This document shows, one piece after another, positions 51,922 to 60,876 of a DNA stretch of 64,000 nucleotides. The position numbers and the translations under genes were made by a program. Position 1 is the stretch's first letter, and each line of letters opens with the position of its first letter. This DNA is from UBA1547 sp035399865. Its GTDB lineage: Bacteria; Patescibacteriota; Saccharimonadia; Saccharimonadales; Saccharimonadaceae. Location: the NCBI GenBank assembly GCA_035399865.1, contig DAOPJW010000002.1, positions 118,670-182,669 on the forward strand, in the 5' to 3' direction. Under the pieces are notes generated by a model. The model searched no databases. It had not been told where the DNA came from and saw nothing but the letters and a program-made list of their open reading frames with translations.

Positions 51922-53397
51922 ATGCAAAGCAAAAAAATACAAACTTTGCCACTTTCTCCTGGGATTTATTTCCATAAAGATTCAAAAGGCGAAATCATAT
52001 ATATCGGTAAAGCATCAGTGTTACGAAATCGAGTGCGACAATATTTTCAATCTCAACGAAACATGGATAAAAAAACTAAAGCACTGGTTTCAGAAATTGC
52101 TGACACTGAATGGATTGAAACAGAGAGCGAAATTGATGCTTTGTTTCTAGAAGCAGAAATGGTTAAACGCTATATGCCGAGGTATAATGTGTTATTAAGA
52201 GATGATAAATCCTTAATCTACGTTAGAATTGACATGAAAAGTGAATGGCCATACGTCAGTTTTACACGTAACCCTTTAGATGATAATGCTGAGTATTTTG
52301 GACCTTTTTATAACGGATTTACTGTCAAAAAAGCTCTCCGTTATCTTAGAAAAATTTTTCCATATTATACTAAACCGCAAAATTTTTCTTCAAAATCAGA
52401 CCTTGATAAGCATTTAGGGTTGTCTCCAAATGGTTTGGATAATTTGGCTTATAAAGAAAATTTAAAAAAATTAATTAGTTACATAAAAGGAAATCGCAAG
52501 TCTTTAGTAAAAAAACTTGAAATTGAAATGAAAAATTCTGCTAGTCGTCAGGATTTTGAAACTGCTACTCAACTTAGAAATAAAATTTTTAATTTAAAAG
52601 AGTTAAGAAAAACCATTATGTTTGGCGACAAGGAATATTTAGACATTAGTAAGGACCAAGCTTTGTCAGATTTAACGGAGTTATTTTGTTTGAAAAAAAT
52701 TCCTGCTAGGATTGAAGGCTTCGATATTTCTCATATAAGTGGCTCAAATGTGGTTGCCAGTATGGTTGTCTTTAAAAATGGTGTTAGTGATAGGCGTGAA
52801 TACCGAAAATTTAAAACACGCTTGGAACAAAATGATGACTATGCAAATATGAAAGAAGTAATATCAAGACGATTCAGTGATAAAAATTTAAAAAGTTGGG
52901 GTACGCCCGATTTTATCTTGATTGATGGCGGAAAAGGTCAACTTGAATCAGCATCTTTAGTAATAAACAATTCTGTTCAAAAATTCCTGCCAATAGTTGG
53001 TATTATGAAAGAAAAAGAACAGATTGTAATAAGTAGTGCATATGGCCTTGAGAATGTAAATGAAAAAAAATTAGTTGAATTGAATGGGAATATTGAAAAA
53101 AGTCACAATTATTGGATTATAAATTTACCAGTTTCTTCTCATATAATAAAATTATTTCAACGCATTCGTGATGAGTCGCATCGTTTTGCAATTAGTTACC
53201 ATTCTTCAATTAGAACCAAAAAACAAACTTCTAGTACTTTGAATGATATACACGGTATTGGGCCTACTACTTATAAAAAGCTTATAAAAAAATTTTTAAG
53301 TCTAAAAAATATGAAAGACATGCCAGAATCTGAAATCGCGAAAATAATTGGAGCCAAAAAGGCAAAACTTGTAAAAGAATATCTAAACAGTGTATAA
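51922..53397 (+). CDS. uvrC: Excinuclease ABC subunit C, short form
   Basis: A 491-aa dual-incision nuclease. It has an N-terminal GIY-YIG domain (SPGIYFHKDSKGEIIYIGKA), a UVR motif (RQDFETATQLRNKIF), an RNase H-like endonuclease (ARIEGFDISHISGSNVVASM, ILIDGGKGQLESA) and C-terminal HhH (LNDIHGIGPTTYKKLIKKF). It is about 100 residues shorter than typical UvrC, mainly in linkers. TATAAT at 51908-51913 is 8 nt from the ATG (leaderless). Its last codons form part of a 53-bp repeat shared with the pilin-propeller gene. Confidence 0.95.
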   Translation: MQSKKIQTLPLSPGIYFHKDSKGEIIYIGKASVLRNRVRQYFQSQRNMDKKTKALVSEIADTEWIETESEIDALFLEAEMVKRYMPRYNVLLRDDKSLIYVRIDMKSEWPYVSFTRNPLDDNAEYFGPFYNGFTVKKALRYLRKIFPYYTKPQNFSSKSDLDKHLGLSPNGLDNLAYKENLKKLISYIKGNRKSLVKKLEIEMKNSASRQDFETATQLRNKIFNLKELRKTIMFGDKEYLDISKDQALSDLTELFCLKKIPARIEGFDISHISGSNVVASMVVFKNGVSDRREYRKFKTRLEQNDDYANMKEVISRRFSDKNLKSWGTPDFILIDGGKGQLESASLVINNSVQKFLPIVGIMKEKEQIVISSAYGLENVNEKKLVELNGNIEKSHNYWIINLPVSSHIIKLFQRIRDESHRFAISYHSSIRTKKQTSSTLNDIHGIGPTTYKKLIKKFLSLKNMKDMPESEIAKIIGAKKAKLVKEYLNSV

Positions 53398-53416
53398 TTT
53401 TGAATATGTATATGCT
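53364..53416 (+). repeat. 53-bp direct repeat, copy 1 (end of uvrC)
   Basis: Identical over 53 bp to 56356-56408. It includes the last 11 codons of uvrC, a TATAAT box and ATGTATATGCT. In this copy the ATG (53406) opens a 14-codon mini-ORF that ends at 53450 and overlaps the GTG of the next gene. Confidence 0.93.
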
Positions 53417-53439
53417 TATAAAAACAAAGGAAATATATT

Positions 53440-53808
53440 GTGAAAAATAAAATAAAGCATAGAAAAAATAATAAGATTATCAAAAAAAAGTTTTCTTTTA
53501 AATTCAAAGATAAAAAAAGAAAAATTATCCTCTTGTCTATTATATTTGTGTTTATAATTATTTTCGTATCTGAGGTAGTCTATTTAGTGAAATCAGACGG
53601 TTTTAGTAAATTAATTTATTCAGCTGGTTTGACAGAAAAATCTCAAGCTGACAAAATTAAGAAACAAGGCGTCAAGGCATTTCATGATGGTGAAATTGAA
53701 AAGGCAAAAGATTTATTAAATGATGCCAAACAAAAATATCAAAAAATTGGTGATACTAATGGAGAAGTTGATGCTGATGCATTAATTTGGTTAGTCGAGC
53801 ATCCTTAG
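53440..53808 (+). CDS. Membrane-anchored TPR-like protein
   Basis: A 122-aa protein from GTG, with AAAGGAAA upstream. It has a very basic N-terminus (KNKIKHRKNNKIIKKKFSF), one TM helix (IILLSIIFVFIIIFVSEVVYL) and a C-terminal helical pair (KKQGVKAFHDGEIEKAKDLL, QKYQKIGDTNGEVDADALIW) that resembles one TPR unit. The topology is N-in with the TPR outside. The role is unknown. A leaderless mini-ORF overlaps its start. Confidence 0.7.
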   Translation: MKNKIKHRKNNKIIKKKFSFKFKDKKRKIILLSIIFVFIIIFVSEVVYLVKSDGFSKLIYSAGLTEKSQADKIKKQGVKAFHDGEIEKAKDLLNDAKQKYQKIGDTNGEVDADALIWLVEHP

Positions 53809-53886
53809 TATATAAATTATTATTTGTTGTGTTTAGGTGTTAGTAAACAATTAGTAATAAAAAATATGCTATAATTTTAAGATAAT

Positions 53887-54261
53887 ATGAAAAAAAATGC
53901 TTCAATATTCATTATAAGGTGGGTTTTGAATTCTTTAGGTTTATGGGTAGCGGTACAGCTATTTGGAACAGGAAGTAATAATTTTGAGGTAACCGTAGGA
54001 GTTTTTGGCTTCTTATTTGCTGGCTTAGTTTTTTCTATTATTAATGCAATCATAAAACCATTTTTAGTAATTTTATCACTACCAGCGATTTTGGTATCAT
54101 TAGGTTTATTTATGATCGTAGTTAATGGATTTATGGTATATATATCTTTGTTGATGGCTCCAGGGATTACTATGACATTCGGTAATTCGATATTAGCAGG
54201 AATTGTGCTCAGTCTGGTAAACTATATAGTGAGTGCAACATCGGCATTAAAGTCAGATTAG
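53887..54261 (+). CDS. Phage-holin-4/DUF360-family membrane protein
   Basis: A 124-aa protein with four hydrophobic segments. WVLNSLGLWVAVQLF, LVFSIINAIIKPFLVILSLP and GLFMIVVNGFMVYI match the YvlD-like/holin-4 family pattern. Members are small inner-membrane proteins of unknown function and not true phage holins. TATAAT lies about 11 nt before the ATG. secG follows after 20 nt. Confidence 0.85.
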   Translation: MKKNASIFIIRWVLNSLGLWVAVQLFGTGSNNFEVTVGVFGFLFAGLVFSIINAIIKPFLVILSLPAILVSLGLFMIVVNGFMVYISLLMAPGITMTFGNSILAGIVLSLVNYIVSATSALKSD

Positions 54262-54281
54262 TCTAAAAAGAAGGAATAATA

Positions 54282-54515
54282 ATGAATATAAATGATATCA
54301 TTCAAATTACAATTGTCGTATCAGCAATACTTGTGATTCTATCTATTTTATTGCAACAAAGAGGTGCCTCTTTGGGAGCGGGTTTCGGTGGTTCAGGAGA
54401 GCTATATACAACGAGAAGAGGAATTGATAAGAGTTTATTTGACGTGACAATTATCCTATCAGTCATATTTATATTATCAATCTTAGCAGGCCTCATTCTG
54501 CCTGCTACCAATTAG
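54282..54515 (+). CDS. secG: Preprotein translocase subunit SecG
   Basis: A 77-aa protein with two TM helices (IIQITIVVSAILVILSILLQ and FDVTIILSVIFILSILAGLI) connected by the glycine-rich loop RGASLGAGFGGSG. The order and motif match SecG, which assists SecYEG during SecA-driven export. AAGAAGGAAT is a good SD. It is followed after 6 nt by the peptide-binding protein gene. Confidence 0.92.
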   Translation: MNINDIIQITIVVSAILVILSILLQQRGASLGAGFGGSGELYTTRRGIDKSLFDVTIILSVIFILSILAGLILPATN

Positions 54516-54521
54516 GATTAT

Positions 54522-56318
54522 ATGTTTGAAAAAAACCGTGATAAATTAGATCGGTTGACGAATATTAATATCGATAGTCGAAAAATTTCAAAGCACATGA
54601 AAAAAGTCGAGAGCGCAACTGTTAGACATACTCATAAATTTTTGATAAAACGATGGAATAATGTTCGCGAAGTTCAGATACATGTTATTGGCTGGATTAT
54701 TGTCATCGGATTATTAATTGCTGCAACAGGTCTACAGTTAATGTGGTATCAGCGGGGATATTTAACGAAAACCGCTTCGAATGATGGCACTTATGCCGAG
54801 GCAGTACTCGGTCCAGTCGATTCGTTGAATCCTTTATTCGCTAGCAGTAGTGCTGAACAATCTTTGAGTAATTTAATGTTTTCAAGGATATTGAGATATG
54901 ACAATTCTGGAAATTTAAATTATGATTTAGCAACTAATATAAAAGTCGATGAAACAGGAAAAATATACTCTGTATCCATTAGGCCTGATGTAAAATGGCA
55001 CGACGGAGTATTATTAAAAACTGAAGATATTGCTTTTACAATAGAACTTATAAAAAATCCAAACGTTCATTCAATGATATCTGGTTGGAATGATATTGGA
55101 GTCAAAGTTGTAAACGATACAACTATTGAATTTAGCCTTAGATCTACTTATGCGTCTTTTAAACACGCATTAACTTTTCCAATTTTGCCGAAGCATATAC
55201 TTGGAGAAATTATGCCTAGCAAAATTTTAGAAGATAAGTTTAGCCAAGAACCAATTGGTAGCGGTCCATTTGTTTATGGTCTTACCCAAAATGTCGATAT
55301 TTCTAAGAATCAGAAAATTATTTCAATGGAAAGTAATAAAAATTATTATGGTGGCAATAAAAAATTGGCTAGATTTCAACTACATGTCTATGATACTAAT
55401 GCTGAAATAATAGACGCTTTGTCAATGAATAAAGTAAATGCAGCCGCAGATTTATTGCCTTCTGATATTGGTCACATAGATTTAAAAAAGTATAATGTTT
55501 TATACAAGCCTGTTCAGAGTGGTGTCTATGCTTTAATAAATACCAAAAGTAAATATTTGAGTGATGTCATGCTAAGACGAGCATTGAGTTATGCTACTAG
55601 TACAGAAGCCATTCGTAAAAAAATACCTGCAGTCACTCTACCTCTCGATTTACCATTCACAAATGGACAGTTATTTGGTTCCGTATCTTCTGCTCCAAAA
55701 TATGACGTAGCTACAACTAATAAGATTCTCAATGACAGTGGTTGGATACTAAATTCTAAAAATGAACGTGAAAAAAATGGTGAGCAATTAAAGATATCTG
55801 TTATTACGATGAAAAATAGTGAACTTGAAAGTGTTCTAGAGACTATTGCGGGTCAATGGCGATCAGTCGGTATTGTAGTTGAAACAAAAGTTGTCGATCC
55901 TACAGATATAACCCAAAATGTTACTCAGACAATATTACAACCAAGAAGTTATGATGTCTTAATTTATCAGTTAAATATTGGTGCTGATCCTGATGTCTAT
56001 GCTTATTGGCATTCGTCACAGACATCAAGCAACGGTCTTAATTTTTCAAATTATTCAAATTTAGTTAGTGATGATGCTTTAACTTCGGCTCGATCAGTAA
56101 TGAATAATAATCTAAGAAATGCTAAATACATTACATTTGCTAATCAATGGTTGAATGACGTTCCAGCCATTGGCTTATATCAACTCAATGCCCAATATGT
56201 GTATAGTAAAAACATTCAATCAATTTCGGAAAATACTAAACTCGTGTCTTCGACTGATCGATACTGTGACGTTTTAAACTGGTCAGTTGGTTCAAAAACT
56301 GTATACAAAACACCATAG
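54522..56318 (+). CDS. Membrane-anchored peptide/oligopeptide-binding protein (SBP_bac_5)
   Basis: A 598-aa protein. A basic cytosolic N-terminus of about 60 residues and one TM anchor (VIGWIIVIGLLIAATGLQLM) lead into an extracellular class C substrate-binding domain (AEAVLGPVDSLNPLFASSSA, YDLATNIKVDETGKIYSVSI, WHDGVLLKTEDIAFTIE, DVMLRRALSYATSTEAIRKK). It lacks a lipoprotein lipobox and is held by the TM helix instead. No ABC permease is adjacent, so the transport partner, if any, lies elsewhere. Confidence 0.9.
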   Translation: MFEKNRDKLDRLTNINIDSRKISKHMKKVESATVRHTHKFLIKRWNNVREVQIHVIGWIIVIGLLIAATGLQLMWYQRGYLTKTASNDGTYAEAVLGPVDSLNPLFASSSAEQSLSNLMFSRILRYDNSGNLNYDLATNIKVDETGKIYSVSIRPDVKWHDGVLLKTEDIAFTIELIKNPNVHSMISGWNDIGVKVVNDTTIEFSLRSTYASFKHALTFPILPKHILGEIMPSKILEDKFSQEPIGSGPFVYGLTQNVDISKNQKIISMESNKNYYGGNKKLARFQLHVYDTNAEIIDALSMNKVNAAADLLPSDIGHIDLKKYNVLYKPVQSGVYALINTKSKYLSDVMLRRALSYATSTEAIRKKIPAVTLPLDLPFTNGQLFGSVSSAPKYDVATTNKILNDSGWILNSKNEREKNGEQLKISVITMKNSELESVLETIAGQWRSVGIVVETKVVDPTDITQNVTQTILQPRSYDVLIYQLNIGADPDVYAYWHSSQTSSNGLNFSNYSNLVSDDALTSARSVMNNNLRNAKYITFANQWLNDVPAIGLYQLNAQYVYSKNIQSISENTKLVSSTDRYCDVLNWSVGSKTVYKTP

Positions 56319-56355
56319 AACACAAAATTATTTAATTGTTTTTTAAAAAAAAGTT

Positions 56356-56408
56356 AAAACTTGTAAAAGAATATCTAAACAGTGTATAATTTTGAATATG
56401 TATATGCT
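56356..56408 (+). repeat. 53-bp direct repeat, copy 2 (start of the pilin-propeller gene)
   Basis: Identical to 53364-53416 (offset 2992). Here the TATAAT (56385-56390) and ATG (56398) drive the large pilin-propeller gene; the repeat supplies its promoter and first four codons. Confidence 0.93.
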
Positions 56409-58650
56409 AAAAAATAAATATAAAAATAAAAATATATCTGGATTTACACTAATTGAATTACTTGTGGTTATTGTTGTGATTGGTATTTTGATATCTATTG
56501 TTGGCATTGGCTATCGAGGTTGGGATACGAAATTAGCTATTACTCAATTAAAAAGCGACCTTAGTGCTGTCGGAACAATCATGGAAGACGTTCGTAATTT
56601 TGGTGAAGGTTATCCAGTAACAATACCATCGAATTTTACGCCTAGTGATGGGATTACGTTAGCTGGAGGTGGTACTAGTGACGGTAACTCTTATTGTATT
56701 GAAGCATATTTTGCAGAATATAGCCTTTATTATAGTATCAGTTCAACTAATGGTTCTAAGGCTGTAATAAGCGAGGGGGTATGTGGCCCTACAGTTTTTG
56801 TAGCTACGGCGGTTTCTGGGACACGGATAGATTTGTCTTGGAATTCTAAGTCAGGAGCCACTTCGTATACCATTGAGTACGATGATAACTCAAACTTTTC
56901 AAGCCCTTCATGGTTTTATACAGGTAATGGTTCGTCAGCTTCTCATGTAGGATTGACTCCTATGATTGAATATTATTATCGAATTAAAGCAGTTACTCCA
57001 AACGGTGATAGTGCATGGTCGGTTACGAGTGCTACGACATTATCATATATTACTCCACCTTCCACACCTCAATTAACAGTTGCTCTCAGTGGTTCAAATG
57101 TTGTTGCCACAGTCACACCTTTATCTTGTTCTGTTGGGACGATTCAATATAGCTTCCAGAATAAAGTTAATAACGATGGATCTTGGTCTTCTTTCAGTGC
57201 TTGGTCATCTACGAACACGGCATCGCAAGTCGCTAATGATGGCTATAAGTATACTTATAAGGCACGAGCAAGATGTTATTCGGATAGTACGATATATAGC
57301 TCTTACGTAAATAGTGTAGAGGTATCGTATACTGATCCACTATCAACACCTTCAGTGCCAGTTGTTGCAGTAAATACTGCTTTGGATATTAGTACATGGT
57401 CGTGGCCAACAGTTTCTTGTGCTACAGGTTCTTCGCCTTCGTATCAGTACAAGTACACAATATCACCATCAGGATATGATTCTGGTTGGAAAGCTACAAG
57501 CAATACATCAGTAACATTTACTACTTCGACATCTGGCCAAACTTACGCAGTTTCAGTTCAGGCAAAATGTTTCAATTCCAATACTTCAAGCGGTTGGAGT
57601 GGATCGGGTTCAGCAAGTTATTTTAGGCAATTAGGGGCTTTGAGCTATATTGGTTTCGTATATGCTGATGCTGGTGGTGTATCCCCCGTAGGTAAAGGGT
57701 CAGACACTTTAGTTATGTCGAGCGATGGATTATCGGTTTATGTAAATAACAATCGGTCACACAATATCTCTATGTTTAGTCGCGATACAGAAACAGGATT
57801 ATTAACTTTACTAGGAATTGTAACTTCGGGACAGTATCCAAGAGGTTTAGCTATATCTCCCGATGATAAATTCGTATATTCATCAGATTCAGCTTCTAAT
57901 TCAATAACTAGATATAGTCGAGATACAACCACTGGAATGCTAACAAAACTAGGTGGAACTCCGGTTGTTGGAAACTCACCTAGAGATATTGCAATTTCAC
58001 CTGATGGAGCAACTTTATATGTAGCTGATAGTTATTCAGATGATCTGGACATGTTTTCGCGTGATATCAGTACTGGAGCTCTGACTAGTAAAGGCACTAG
58101 ATCTCCCGGAAGTGCTCCAGAATGTATCAAAGTGTCACCTGCTGGTGATTATGCTTATGTAAGTAATTACTCAAGTAATAATATAGCCATGTATAGTCGA
58201 AATACTAGCACTGGTTCATTATATTCATTAAAACCAGCCACAATAGCAACTGGAACTGGTCCATGGGGTATTGCTATATCACCAGATGGTGCGTCGGTCT
58301 ATGCTATAAATAAAGATTCAAGCACTATTTCAATGTATAGTCGAAGTTCTAGCACCGGGTTGCTGTCAACATTATCACCAGTATCTGTTGTGACTGGTGC
58401 GGAAGGATTTCACATTGCTATATCGGCTGATGGATATTCAGTTTACGCTACGTCTGGTGCCGAGGATGCCCTATATATGTACGATAGAAATATTAGTACT
58501 GGAGTGCTAACGCAAATGTCACCGACATCGATTGCAACTGGTAACCACCCTGATTTTGTTCTAATATCACCTGACGATAGATTCGTATATGTCGCAAATG
58601 ATAATAATGGAGCACAAGGCTCAATTACTATCTATAGTCGCAATTCATAA
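56398..58650 (+). CDS. Prepilin with FN3-like domains and a C-terminal lactonase-type beta-propeller
   Basis: A 750-aa protein from the ATG at 56398. The frame reaches a TTG at 56392, but TATAAT at 56385-56390 makes the ATG the leaderless start. Residues 1-45 hold a prepilin signal (NISGFTLIELLVVIVVIGIL). A pilin-like head is followed by FN3-type modules (FVATAVSGTRIDLSWNSKSG, YYYRIKAVTPNGDSAWS and two more divergent ones). The last 330 residues form about seven repeats of the YVTN/lactonase kind (AISPDGATLYVADS, FSRDISTGALT). The protein is likely a pilus-tip adhesin or sugar-binding module; an enzymatic lactonase is less likely. Confidence 0.85.
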   Translation: MYMLKNKYKNKNISGFTLIELLVVIVVIGILISIVGIGYRGWDTKLAITQLKSDLSAVGTIMEDVRNFGEGYPVTIPSNFTPSDGITLAGGGTSDGNSYCIEAYFAEYSLYYSISSTNGSKAVISEGVCGPTVFVATAVSGTRIDLSWNSKSGATSYTIEYDDNSNFSSPSWFYTGNGSSASHVGLTPMIEYYYRIKAVTPNGDSAWSVTSATTLSYITPPSTPQLTVALSGSNVVATVTPLSCSVGTIQYSFQNKVNNDGSWSSFSAWSSTNTASQVANDGYKYTYKARARCYSDSTIYSSYVNSVEVSYTDPLSTPSVPVVAVNTALDISTWSWPTVSCATGSSPSYQYKYTISPSGYDSGWKATSNTSVTFTTSTSGQTYAVSVQAKCFNSNTSSGWSGSGSASYFRQLGALSYIGFVYADAGGVSPVGKGSDTLVMSSDGLSVYVNNNRSHNISMFSRDTETGLLTLLGIVTSGQYPRGLAISPDDKFVYSSDSASNSITRYSRDTTTGMLTKLGGTPVVGNSPRDIAISPDGATLYVADSYSDDLDMFSRDISTGALTSKGTRSPGSAPECIKVSPAGDYAYVSNYSSNNIAMYSRNTSTGSLYSLKPATIATGTGPWGIAISPDGASVYAINKDSSTISMYSRSSSTGLLSTLSPVSVVTGAEGFHIAISADGYSVYATSGAEDALYMYDRNISTGVLTQMSPTSIATGNHPDFVLISPDDRFVYVANDNNGAQGSITIYSRNS

Positions 58651-58670
58651 AAAACATTGATATTTTTTAA

Positions 58671-58696
58671 CAAATAAAAAAAGGTTTTTTAACCTT
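58671..58696 (-). terminator. Intrinsic terminator of the tRNA-Val/tRNA-Leu transcript
   Basis: AAGGTT-(4)-AACCTT (58681-58696) is followed on the minus strand by a T-rich run. It may also serve the pilin-propeller gene from the other side. Confidence 0.8.
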
Positions 58697-58702
58697 GTTT
58701 CT

Positions 58703-58789
58703 TGGTGCACGCGAGAGGACTTGAACCTCCACGCTCTTACGAGCACTGGCACCTCAAGCCAGCCTGGCTACCAGTTACAGCACGCGTGC
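58703..58789 (-). tRNA. tRNA-Leu (GAG)
   Basis: A class II tRNA with a long variable arm (87 nt). Acceptor GCACGCG/CGCGTGC, anticodon stem CTGGC/GCCAG with loop TTGAGGT (GAG), T-arm GGTTCAAGTCC and encoded CCA are all present. Confidence 0.95.
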
Positions 58790-58807
58790 GTAAAATATAA
58801 ACGAAAA

Positions 58808-58884
58808 TGGTGGGCGCTGAGGGACTCGAACCCCCGACCCTCTCGGTGTAAACGAGATGCTCTAGCCAACTGAGCTAAGCGCCC
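58808..58884 (-). tRNA. tRNA-Val (UAC)
   Basis: A complete cloverleaf of 77 nt. Acceptor GGGCGCT/AGCGCCC, anticodon stem TCTCG/CGAGA with loop TTTACAC (UAC), T-arm GGTTCGAGTCC and encoded CCA are all present. Confidence 0.96.
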
Positions 58885-58895
58885 ATACCCCCAGT

Positions 58896-58901
58896 ATTAT
58901 A
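58896..58901 (-). promoter_or_regulatory. -10 box of the tRNA-Val/tRNA-Leu unit
   Basis: TATAAT on the minus strand, 11 nt upstream of tRNA-Val. One transcript probably covers both tRNAs down to the terminator at 58671-58696. Confidence 0.65.
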
Positions 58902-58982
58902 CATTAACGCCGATATCAGAGCAACAGATAAAGAAAAAAATGCTATGCTTGAATATTTTTGGATTTCTGCTATAGTAAACGA

Positions 58983-59014
58983 CAAGGAAGCCCCGTAAAA
59001 ACGGGATTATTTTT
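58983..59014 (+). promoter_or_regulatory. typA leader with hairpin between SD and start
   Basis: AAGGAAG (58984-58990) is followed by the hairpin CCCGT-AAAA-ACGGG (58992-59005) and then ATTATTTTT before the ATG. Folding the hairpin would bring the SD to a normal spacing. TATAGT just upstream is a likely -10. Confidence 0.5.
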
Positions 59015-60853
59015 ATGAAAGACAGTTCTTATATTAGAAACGTTGCTATTATTGCTCATGTTGACCATGGTAAAACAACAATTGTTGATGGCCTTTTAAA
59101 ACAGAGCAACACTTTTCGTTCCAATCAAGCAGAAATGGAGCAGTCTTTGATAATGGATAATGGCGATCAAGAGCATGAACGAGGAATTACGATAACCGCT
59201 AAGCAAACATCTGTTTATTGGGGTGATTATAAAATAAATATTATCGATACTCCTGGACACGCTGATTTTAGTGGCGAAGTCGAAAGAACGCTTAATATGG
59301 CTGATGGAGTTTTGCTAATTGTTGATGCTCAAGAGGGTCCGATGCCACAAACTAAATTTGTCTTATCAAAAGCTTTAGGGCTAGGTTTACAACCAGTAGT
59401 AATTATTAATAAAATTGATAAACCGTCGCGTCGGATTGATGAAGTTTATGATGAAATCGCAAATCTATTTTTGGAATTAGCCGTAGAAGAAAATCAGCTT
59501 TTTTATCCAGTCTATTATGCAATAGGTAGAGAAGGAAAAGCCTGGAAAGAATTACCAAGTAATTTAAACGAACATGCCGATTTTACGCCAATTTTCAATG
59601 CAATCGTCAATGACATCCCAGCTCCTGATGTTAAAGCTGATGCGTCTTTGCAATTATTAATCGCTGCTTTGCAATACGATTCTTTTCTTGGCAAGTACGC
59701 AGTCGGTCGTCTTGGTAGAGGAATGGCGAAAAAAGGGCAGACTGTGACTTTAATAAATCGAGATGGCGTCCAAACAAATCATAAAATTGATAAACTTTTT
59801 GTTTACAAGGGTTTAGGAAAAGAAGAATCAAGTCAAGCAATTGCGGGTGATATCGTTGCGATAACAGGGATATCTCAAGCAAAAATTGGTGATACTATTG
59901 CTGATGCTGAAAATCCAGAAGCCCTACCAATAATTGAGATTGAGCCTCCGACAATCAGTATTTATCTTGGCCCAAATACTAGCCCAATGAAGGGTAGGGA
60001 AGCAAAATATAATACTTCAAGACAAATTGGTGAACGATTAAATAAAGAACTTGAAACTAACGTAAGCCTTCACGTTGCAGAAGAAGGAATTGGTTTTAAG
60101 GTATCTGGCAGAGGCGAACTACATCTTTCTGTATTGATTGAAGCACTTCGTCGTGAAGGTTATGAATTTGAAGTTGGACGCCCACAAGTTGTTACAAAAT
60201 TCGAAGATGGAGTTGAAAAAGAACCAGTTGAAGAATTATTGATAGAAATTTCCAGCGAATATTTAGGTGTTGTTAGTCACGAACTTGGCATACGTCGAGC
60301 TAATGGCATAAAACAAGAACAATTGCGAAATAATATTATTCGATTAACATATATTCTTCCCACAAGAGCTTTGATAGGGTTAAGAAGTATGCTATTAACT
60401 GCTACAAAAGGAACGATTATAATGAATTCATTGCCTTATGGTTATCAATCTTTAGGTCCAAAATTATCAAAAAATCGCAACGGTGTTTTGATAGCCTTTG
60501 AAAGCGGGTTAACAACACCTTATGCTCTTGAATCCGCAGAAGCTAGAGGTAATTTGTTCGTTGGTCCAGCTTGTGAAGTGTATACAGGTATGATAGTAGG
60601 TGAATATAATCGAAAAGAAGATTTGGAAATAAATGTTTGTAAAGCTAAACATTTAACGAATATGCGTTCAAAATCTAGTGATGGTGCTGTTCAACTTACT
60701 CCATATACTGAAATGAGTTTGGAACAATGTTTAGATTTTCTTGAAGAGGATGAGTTACTTGAAGTAACACCAAAAAATTTGCGACTGCGTAAAAAAATAC
60801 TTAATTATAATCAACGCAAACGTTCTTCAAAAGCTGATGTTATTTCATGCTAA
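59015..60853 (+). CDS. typA: Ribosome-associated translational GTPase TypA/BipA
   Basis: A 612-aa EF-G-like GTPase of normal length. It has G1 AHVDHGKTTIVDGLL, G2 ERGITITAKQT, G3 DTPGHADFSGEVER and G4 INKIDKPSRR. Domain II follows, then domain V and the TypA-specific C-terminus (RANGIKQEQLRNN, LIGLRSMLLTATKGTIIMN, VGPACEVYTGMIVGEYNRKE, VCKAKHLTNMRS). It aids ribosome assembly and translation under stress and cold. Confidence 0.97.
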   Translation: MKDSSYIRNVAIIAHVDHGKTTIVDGLLKQSNTFRSNQAEMEQSLIMDNGDQEHERGITITAKQTSVYWGDYKINIIDTPGHADFSGEVERTLNMADGVLLIVDAQEGPMPQTKFVLSKALGLGLQPVVIINKIDKPSRRIDEVYDEIANLFLELAVEENQLFYPVYYAIGREGKAWKELPSNLNEHADFTPIFNAIVNDIPAPDVKADASLQLLIAALQYDSFLGKYAVGRLGRGMAKKGQTVTLINRDGVQTNHKIDKLFVYKGLGKEESSQAIAGDIVAITGISQAKIGDTIADAENPEALPIIEIEPPTISIYLGPNTSPMKGREAKYNTSRQIGERLNKELETNVSLHVAEEGIGFKVSGRGELHLSVLIEALRREGYEFEVGRPQVVTKFEDGVEKEPVEELLIEISSEYLGVVSHELGIRRANGIKQEQLRNNIIRLTYILPTRALIGLRSMLLTATKGTIIMNSLPYGYQSLGPKLSKNRNGVLIAFESGLTTPYALESAEARGNLFVGPACEVYTGMIVGEYNRKEDLEINVCKAKHLTNMRSKSSDGAVQLTPYTEMSLEQCLDFLEEDELLEVTPKNLRLRKKILNYNQRKRSSKADVISC

Positions 60854-60876
60854 TGTTATAATCTATTAATAGATTT

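Noticed and set aside
53887..54261. Prophage holin indicating a prophage
   Set aside because: The family is a common chromosomal membrane protein and no other phage genes are nearby.
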